Source: Conus ventricosus
Taxonomy: Eukaryota; Mollusca; Gastropoda; Neogastropoda; Conidae
Reading direction: 5' to 3'
Assembly (NCBI GenBank): GCA_018398815.1
Contig: CM031607.1
Coordinates: 88,647,347-88,711,346, forward strand
Length of the DNA stretch: 64,000 nucleotides
Part shown: piece by piece, positions 57,540 through 64,000 of the stretch
Layout of the letters: every line of letters starts with the position of its first letter
Position numbering within the stretch: position 1 is the stretch's first letter
Position numbers and translations under genes: made by a program
Notes under the pieces: generated by a model
Database searches by the model: none
Told to the model about the DNA's origin: nothing
Seen by the model: only the letters and a program-made list of their open reading frames with translations

Positions 57540-57647
57540 GCCCTCCCTATGTATGGCTCTGAATGTTCAAAGTCACCGCTATGGAAAGTCTAGTGAACAG
57601 TTTGTTCACCCTCCCAAAGTATCTAGTGACTACTCGCAGCTCTAAAC

Positions 57648-57770
57648 ACTGACTTTTTCTTGGCTGACGCGCGCTGATACTGACGTAACTCCTCCTCCTT
57701 ACGATAGGCTCTAAATAATTCAAATTAAACGTCACCTTTCTGCGTAAGTCTAGTTTAATTTTTCAATTAT
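57648..57770 (+). repeat. DIRS right inverted terminal repeat, copy B
   Basis: The inner part (57648-57686) is the reverse complement of left-end block b (21034-21071). The outer part (57683-57770) pairs with the internal complementary region over 88 bp, with only small differences. Ends TTTTTCAATTAT. Loop length 143 bp. Confidence 0.78.
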
Positions 57771-58254
57771 CGATGTGTTGTGCTCCGCCATGATTCTTGA
57801 ACTTTCGACTTTATGAATTATAATTAGACGGGGTTTGTGGCTTTGTACAAAGCTATAAAATGCTCAAGCAAGCAGCCCACCATGTTCTTTACGTGCTGTC
57901 AGAAAATCGCGGTCCTTTGCATGCTGAGCAGTTCAAGTGACGACGATCAAGGCGAGCTGTTTTCAAGACAGCCAGGTCGAGCTGTGAATGCAGGGACAAA
58001 ATTATCAGTTGAGCACATTATGTAACGTCGTCATAGACCCAAAGTGACTGGCCCTGCAACAACACAATCGATCCTAAATCTTTATTTTATCTCTTTTTTA
58101 TTTTGATTTATTAGTTATTTGTTTTTTTGTTGTTGTTTTTTTTTGGTCTCGTCTGCATGTCCACTCAAGTGCCATTTTACCCACGCCACTCATTTCGTCT
58201 CTCCACCCCCCTTCCCGCGCCCTCTGGTCCCCCCTTCCACCGGCGCCGCTCCTC

Positions 58255-58559
<305 letters not shown>

Positions 58560-59870
58560 TCCTATCTTGTATCTCTGGTATATTATGCCTTAAATTAGTT
58601 CTTTCTTCGTATTTTAACAGGAAGAACCCCCGAGATTGTTGTGCTGACAAATATGTTTTAGATAGTTGGCCTCGGTATTCTTTTCCTCCCTAAAACTAAA
58701 ACATTTCAGGCAGCCGCATGACTGATTCTGAGATGATTAAGTTGTGGAATCTGTGGCTTCGGCACTTCTCTTGGAGCGGCCTCAAAACAAAACGTCACAT
58801 GCAATAGTCTTTTATTTTTCAGTATATTCCACACTTCTTTTTTTAAAATGGTGGTCCGATGAGGTCAACTTAGCTAAACCGTGTTGGTGAGGTCGTTGTA
58901 TTTATTTTAGCCTTTTTGAGTTTTTTTCAAATTTGGATATATAAGGCGTTTCAAATATAAATCATTTAAAGTTTTGCCAAACTGTTTATTTGGTAAAACA
59001 AAAGTTCATACCAAGTTATCCAACCCTGTTGATTTTATAAACATAAAAAAAATCTCCAAACACAGTTGTTCACATAAAGTGGTAATCTATATTCTTTTGT
59101 GTTTTTCTTAATATCTGCGGTGTACTGTGGTATTTATGTACAACCTTTTAGGCCTATTTTTCATTAGCCTGTGTGATTTAGCACCCACTGTGACTTGGCG
59201 CTGACAGAATCACCGGTAAGTAAAAGATACACCCGAAAGGGAAGCCAGAGGGACCCAGAAAAGAACTGCTCTCAGCAGTGAAACAGTCGACAGGAGCAGT
59301 CCTCCCTGTGCCCACCTTGGACATGCTGTGCTGTCTTAACAGGGTGCTGGCACTCACAGGATTTAACGTCCCTGGCAGATGCCGTTGGTGACACTGGAGG
59401 CGACTCAAATGAACCTCCAAAGTAGCGGCCTTCGTGTATGTCCTGCTTAGAGTCTCTGTTTCTTTTCTATAAGCTCCCATGGGCGGTATGCCGTGTTTAC
59501 CTTTTCTTCAGTCCGTAACACCGCACCACAGGGGAAAATGGAATGGAATGTGGAGGAGCGCAATGCGTTGGTGGACTGTGGTGTCGTGAGTTAAGAACAC
59601 AGCTGCGTTCGTTGCGCTCCTCTGGCAAGCCAGTATGTATGGTGACTATAGTACAAAAAGAGACATGCAGCACATCACTAATAAGACACTATGCCTGCGT
59701 GATCATTAAAGTTCCAGCACTGAAACTGTTCATGGTGATGTGCTGTGACATACAATAGTGATACTGTGATGACAGGTTGTTTTTTTTTCATTGAAGGATA
59801 ATAATTATGGGACCAAAAATAGTGGCCCTTCTTTTGCCCTACTTCATGATGACCTCAGTTTCAATGTCCT

Positions 59871-60181
59871 CTCTACGTCTGTTGGCCTTGGTTTGGTTCA
59901 GGTCAGGGTTCCACTGGTTTCGGTTAGTTCATGGGGAGCTGTCTTTGGAAGGTTGTGGAGAGCTCATTCATGCAGCTCGCGACCAAGCAATTATTGTCTT
60001 CAGTAGGGGGCGCGTAGTAGGTGGTTGTGTCCTGCGTATGATGGATCAGACAGAACAGGCACTACTAATCGCTACCGAAGGTGACTCACGCAAACAGGCA
60101 GTGTCTCTCCGGTGGGTTGCCTCTGACGACTTGACATGGATATGGATTCCCGGTCCGGGGGACTGCAGGTTGGATAGCCCG
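59871..60181 (+). other. 310-bp segment private to copy B, open frame
   Basis: The flanks TCAGTTTCAATGTCC and GGACTTTGGCTGTGG are joined directly in copy A (about 32520-32545). A plus-strand frame of 160 codons (59807-60289) is open through the whole segment and its edges. A stretch near 59935-60035 (Gly-Glu-Leu-Ser-Leu-Glu, then Val-Phe-Ser-Arg-Gly-Arg-Val-Val-Gly-Gly) faintly recalls the C-terminal beta-barrel of tRNA 2-thiouridylases, but I do not consider this established. No tail or clear target duplication is seen. It may be an insertion in B (SINE-like or processed fragment) or a deletion in A. Confidence 0.5.
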
Positions 60182-60481
60182 GACTTTGGCTGTGGACGAG
60201 GGGTTGGATATGAGCGGGCATGGTGCGATGACACTGACGTGGCACAGATGGGACTGAAGAAAATCTTTGTTATTGTTATATTGTTGTAGCGGTTGTTGTA
60301 GTGGTTGTGTTGGTGGTATTGGTATTAGTGGTGTTGGCGGCGTGTTGGTAGTTTCGGTGATTTTATCGCCGTGATCTGTATTAAATTTTGTTTGGCAAAA
60401 GAGACTGTCAATATTTCTGATAAAATGGACATTGTGTTGCGGATTGTAATGTTATGCTTCTAGTTTTTTACGTCGATTAAC

Positions 60482-60705
60482 GCGAGAGAGAGAGAGTGAG
60501 ACGTTGAGAGAGAGAGTGATGAGAGTGAGAGAGAGAGTGAGAAGAGAGAGAGAGAGAGAGTGGAAGAGACTTGTTAGATTAATTGATAGAGACGAGAGAG
60601 AGAGGAGACGGTGGGAAGGAGGAGGTGCCGAGAGAGTGGACGGGAAGTGAGAAAAAAAAAAGAGAGAGAGAGAAAGAATATGTGCAAATGATGTGTGTGT
60701 GTGTG

Positions 60706-60738
<33 letters not shown>

Positions 60739-61112
60739 GTGTGTGTTGTGTTGTGTGTTGTGTGTGTGTGTATGTGTGTGTGTGTGGTGTGTGTGTTGTT
60801 GTGTGTGTGCGCGCCGCGCAGTGTGTGTGTGTGGGTGTGTGTGTGTGTGTGTGTGCGTGTGTGTGTGTGTGGTGGTGTGTGTGGTGTGTGGTTGTGTGTG
60901 TGTGTGAGTGTTGTGTGTGTGTTGTGTGTGTTTGTGTGCGTGCGTGCGAGCAAGCAAGCAAGCAAGCATGCAAGCAACTCAAAATCTTAAAGGAACCCTT
61001 AATACATACGCTCTTTGGTTGTATACCGCACTCAAAAACACACACACACGACACACAACACACACCACACACACACACATCGCGCGCGCGCGCGCGCGCG
61101 CGCGCGCGCGCG
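60482..61112. repeat. (GA)n, (TG)n, (CAAG)n, (CA)n-(CG)n microsatellites
   Basis: Same order as 32862-33211 but longer, with more interruptions in the TG part. The final CG run (61081-61112) is the end of A/B homology. Confidence 0.95.
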
Positions 61113-61214
61113 GACGCACGCACGCCGCAGCACGCTCGCACGCAGAACGCACGCCACGCCACGCACGCACACATACACACTCCATCACTAACACACACCA
61201 ACATTACCAACATT

Positions 61215-62590
61215 TTACATGGTGAATATATACTATGACTACTAATATTAACCACATATTCACCGTGAGGAATACGTGACAACCTAAATGAACCTTTCAT
61301 ATTCAACTGGTGAATAACAGTGACAACAAAATGACCTAATATTCACCTGGTGAATACAGTGACAACAAAATGACCTACATATTTCCTGTGATATTCAGTG
61401 AAAACAAAATGACCTACATATTCACATGGTGAATTCAGTGTACAACTATATAACCAAAACATTTTCACCTGGTGATGAATACAATGACAGTAAAAATGGC
61501 CAACATTTTCCCGGTGGAATACAGTGACAACAACATGGACAATTCTTATTCTCTTTAACCAATGCTGTGTTTACATGAAGATGTTCTTCTTCTGTTTGAT
61601 TATACCGATAGCAACCTGAGCAGCATCTCCACCCTGTCAACACAGTTCTAGACAACGTGACAAAATTCTTCATCTGTTGAATATACGATAACACCATGAG
61701 CGCATCTCCACCTGATCAAAGCGTTCAGACAAGTGACAAAATTCTTCATCTGTTGAATCCCAATGACAACAACCTGGCAGGTTATCACCTGATGTTTAGA
61801 ATGACAAAATGCGGGTATACTCATGGATATAATTGACATCAAACGTTTGGTTTATTGTGTGATGATTTCAATGACAACCATGGCAGGTTTATGCATGTGA
61901 TGCGTACGTGCAGTGACAAACATGACAGGATTCTCACATGATGACTACAATGACAACATTGAAGGTTTATCTATCTGATGCAATAAACAACAACATATTG
62001 TTTAGTCATGTGATGAATACAGTGACTCCTAGCAGGTTTTTTATTCATGTTGATGAATACATTGTTAGTCGCAACATGACAGGGTTCTTTTCCTGGCGCT
62101 TACATGACTACATGACAGGTTTACTCATTTGAATGAATTACATTGACAGCATATGACAGGGTTCATCTGATGATACATGACAACATGAAGGTGTATTCAT
62201 GTTGATTAATACTGTGACAGCAAATATGACAGGGTTCATCTGTGAATTACATGACATATCCAAGGTTTACTCATTGATGAATACAGTGACAGCAAAACAT
62301 GACTGTGTTCATCTGATGAATACATGACAACATTACAGGTGTAATCATGGGATTAATACAGGACAACATGATCAGGTTTATTCATTGTGATGATACAGTG
62401 ACGGCGTGACAGATTTATTTCATGTGATGAATACTGTGACAACATGACAGGTGTAATCGTGTGAAAATAGCAGTGCAGGGGAAGATGTCGGGAGGGTCGG
62501 TTAAACTGATCCACACAGTCACATCTACATGACAGACTTCTTCTTGTGATGAAAACTGTGACAACAACATGACGGAACTGATCACATGGA
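61215..62590. repeat. Decayed minisatellite, unit about 40 bp
   Basis: About 35 degenerate units built on TGATGAATACAGTGACAAC followed by ACATGACAGGTTTATTCATG. The left part uses a variant with ATTCACCTGGTGAATAC and AAAATGACCTACAT. Most units contain the near-palindromic TTCAC...GTGAA or CATGTGATG words. Indels and substitutions are frequent, so the array is old. No frame runs through it. Confidence 0.85.
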
Positions 62591-63460
62591 TAATGTCGGC
62601 TATGGAAGCTCAACTCTTCATTGGGAATCAAGGTGTGTGATGGCATATACAGGTTACATCACTGCTTGATTCAGCTTAACTGCTCTCAATCCGCTGCGTC
62701 AGCGTGTTGTATTATTTCTTCCTGATACAGAATTACACAGAAATAATATGCTGTCTCTTCATAGTTCCAAGACTTCATTACGTCTGACGGTTTTGGGTTC
62801 TGCATGGTTTCATTAGTTCTCGTGTATAATGTTCAGCATTAGTTGCTCTGCATGTTACTTAGTTCCATGGAGTCTTGATTGGTTCAGACATTAGTGTACT
62901 GTATTTACATGTTTCCAGGACGTCTCTGAATCAGATAACATTCCTTCTCACGTTACACAGTTCATGATGACTTCACTCGAATCAGACATAATGAGTTTTG
63001 CTAGTTACATTTTTCAGATGTCTTAAATTTTATGCTATTCGCCACCCCACTGATCTCTAGTCACCTTTTTTTTTGTTTAGACCCAACACTGAAGTTTATA
63101 GGCCTATATAGTTCATAGCAACGTCACTGAATCAGACATTAAGGCGTTCTACGCGCTGTTTAGATCAGGTTGTAGAGTTCTGATGTTGCATAGTTATAAT
63201 TGCTTCCAGTGGGTCATACAACAAAATCTTATTTTCTGAGACTTCTTTGTGTCTTACTTTGTAGAGATATACTTTTCATATTGGTCTAAATGACTTGTTT
63301 GTGTCATCACAGTAGCGTTTCCCAGTTAACATTGTTTATTTGACTTTTTGAGTCTACATTAGTTGTCTATAGTCCACATTGTTCATGTTGAATCTCTGAG
63401 TCAGACTTACACACCACATGTATATGGATTGTGTTGTTTCTTTAATTTCTACATTTCACA
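62591..63460. repeat. Very degenerate repeat of about 45-60 bp
   Basis: From about 62750 on, variants of CTGAATCAGACATTA and AGTTCAT/ATTGTTCAT recur irregularly (62896, 62930, 62970, 63132, 63398). This suggests an old tandem repeat. The part 62591-62750 has no recognised content. No gene is seen. Confidence 0.4.
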
Positions 63461-63529
63461 TTGTTCGTCGGGTGACTCTTGGGTCATGCCACTTGACTTT
63501 ATTCCTATTCGTTTCCGATCGTGCAAAAT

Positions 63530-64000
63530 ACAGGGCCCGCACTGCGATCTCCATCTCGCTCTGTCTTGGGCTGTTCTCTTGGCTTCACTCAAGGTTCATG
63601 ATGGTGAACTGAGTTCTGCTGTAGGCTTTCTTCTCCGGTGGTGATGGTCGTCCCTTCTTCCGCTTCCCTTGTGGGTTCAGTCAAGGCTTGGCGTGGGATG
63701 TGGGGCTGTCCTCACGCAGGGTTGTGTCAACATCCCCACTTCCTTATCTGGATACTCTTCGTGATGGGGTCTTGCTTTCGTCGTGTGCATGCGTTCTCAT
63801 TTGAGATTCGTTCCGCCCAACTGATGCACGGATCTGGCGAAGGACAGGCGTTGATGAAGACTTGGAACTTGCTGCCCAGGATCTTTGTGCGTTCTCAGTC
63901 TCTGACGTACAACACATGGATTTGGACGTTGTGTGTGAACAGCCTTACGCTTGGTGTGCAGACTGAGGTTTTTATTGCTTCTCACTTGGTCTGAGGGTGA
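63530..64000 (-). mobile_element. 3' end of a LINE, minus strand, cut by the window edge
   Basis: On the minus strand, segments across two frames match the region after the RT in RTE/jockey-like LINEs: Val-Phe-Ile-Asn-Ala-Cys (about 63860), Ile-Ser-Asn-Glu-Asn (63800), Gln-Asp-Pro-Ile-Thr-Lys (63770), Ile-Arg-Lys-Trp-Gly (63745), the His-Thr-Leu-Arg-like block (63715), and Pro-Gln-Gly-Lys-Arg-Lys-Lys-Gly-Arg-Pro (63650-63680). In relatives this last part reads as a Trp-Gly-Trp-Ile-Gly-His-Thr-Leu-Arg-Lys / Gly-Lys-Arg-Lys-Arg-Gly-Arg-Pro signature. Frameshifts break it, so it is inactive here. The RT proper would lie beyond 64000. Confidence 0.65.

Larger units (their letters stand above)
54504..57770 (+). 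mobile_element. DIRS-type retrotransposon, copy B (left end missing)
   Basis: Starts within the RT at the point corresponding to 22880 of copy A and runs to the right terminal repeat. It lacks the LINE and the 30-bp expansion. Frames are long: RNase H is open for 189 codons and the recombinase for 180 and 168 codons in two overlapping frames. Only about four single-base shifts break the coding region, so this copy is young or nearly intact and some shifts may be sequence errors. Confidence 0.9.

Noticed and set aside
59807..60289. C-terminal domain of a tRNA 2-thiouridylase (TRMU/MnmA-like)
   Set aside because: The resemblance is limited to a short beta-strand-like stretch and lacks a firm motif. 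Kept only as an open question in the 310-bp segment entry.
60452..61306. 284-codon minus-strand frame and similar frames in CA/GT tracts
   Set aside because: A translation of dinucleotide repeats (Thr-His or Cys-Val), with no coding evidence.

Overview
The window is eukaryotic and most likely from a marine invertebrate such as a mollusc (inference). The support is long CA/GT, GA/TC and CG microsatellites, a DIRS-type tyrosine-recombinase retrotransposon, several LINE families, a PIF/Harbinger fragment and a Polinton-like polymerase fragment. I find no host protein-coding gene, tRNA or rRNA. Every coding signal belongs to a mobile element and nearly all are broken.

Three contigs are joined by two gaps of exactly 100 N (33477-33576 and 54404-54503). 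Contig 1 (1-33476) starts with tandem repeats. It then holds an inverted duplication whose arms are readable at 1974-3115 and 18080-19117, with about 15 kb of homopolymer-inflated, unreliable sequence between them. Unique-looking sequence with microsatellites follows, then DIRS copy A (21001-29702) and its 3' flank. Contig 2 (33577-54403) starts inside a Polinton-type family-B DNA polymerase remnant and runs through about 11 kb of poor sequence. It then carries a decayed LINE with endonuclease and reverse transcriptase (45540-49230), a second decayed LINE (49760-51835), and a 1.1 kb composite satellite with mirror organisation (52252-53345). Contig 3 (54504-64000) opens inside DIRS copy B, continues through the same 3' flank as copy A, then a decayed minisatellite and the 3' end of a minus-strand LINE.

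Copies A and B are two versions of one locus (22880-33211 and 54504-61111). Because homology continues about 3.5 kb past the DIRS right end, they come from a segmental duplication or are two haplotypes placed in one scaffold, not two insertions. Each copy serves as the empty site for insertions in the other. Copy A has a 3.45 kb LINE inserted in the DIRS reverse-transcriptase active-site codons, with a target duplication and poly-A tail. It also has a 748 bp PIF/Harbinger element with 23 bp terminal inverted repeats and a TTA target duplication. Copy B has a private segment of about 310 bp.

The DIRS ends can be worked out from the sequence. The left end (21001-21071) is complementary to two separated blocks on the right. 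The internal complementary region joins complements of the left and right outer ends, as expected for DIRS circular replication. Copy B keeps all recognisable RNase H and tyrosine-recombinase catalytic residues, but its RT active site reads Asp-Gly instead of Asp-Asp.
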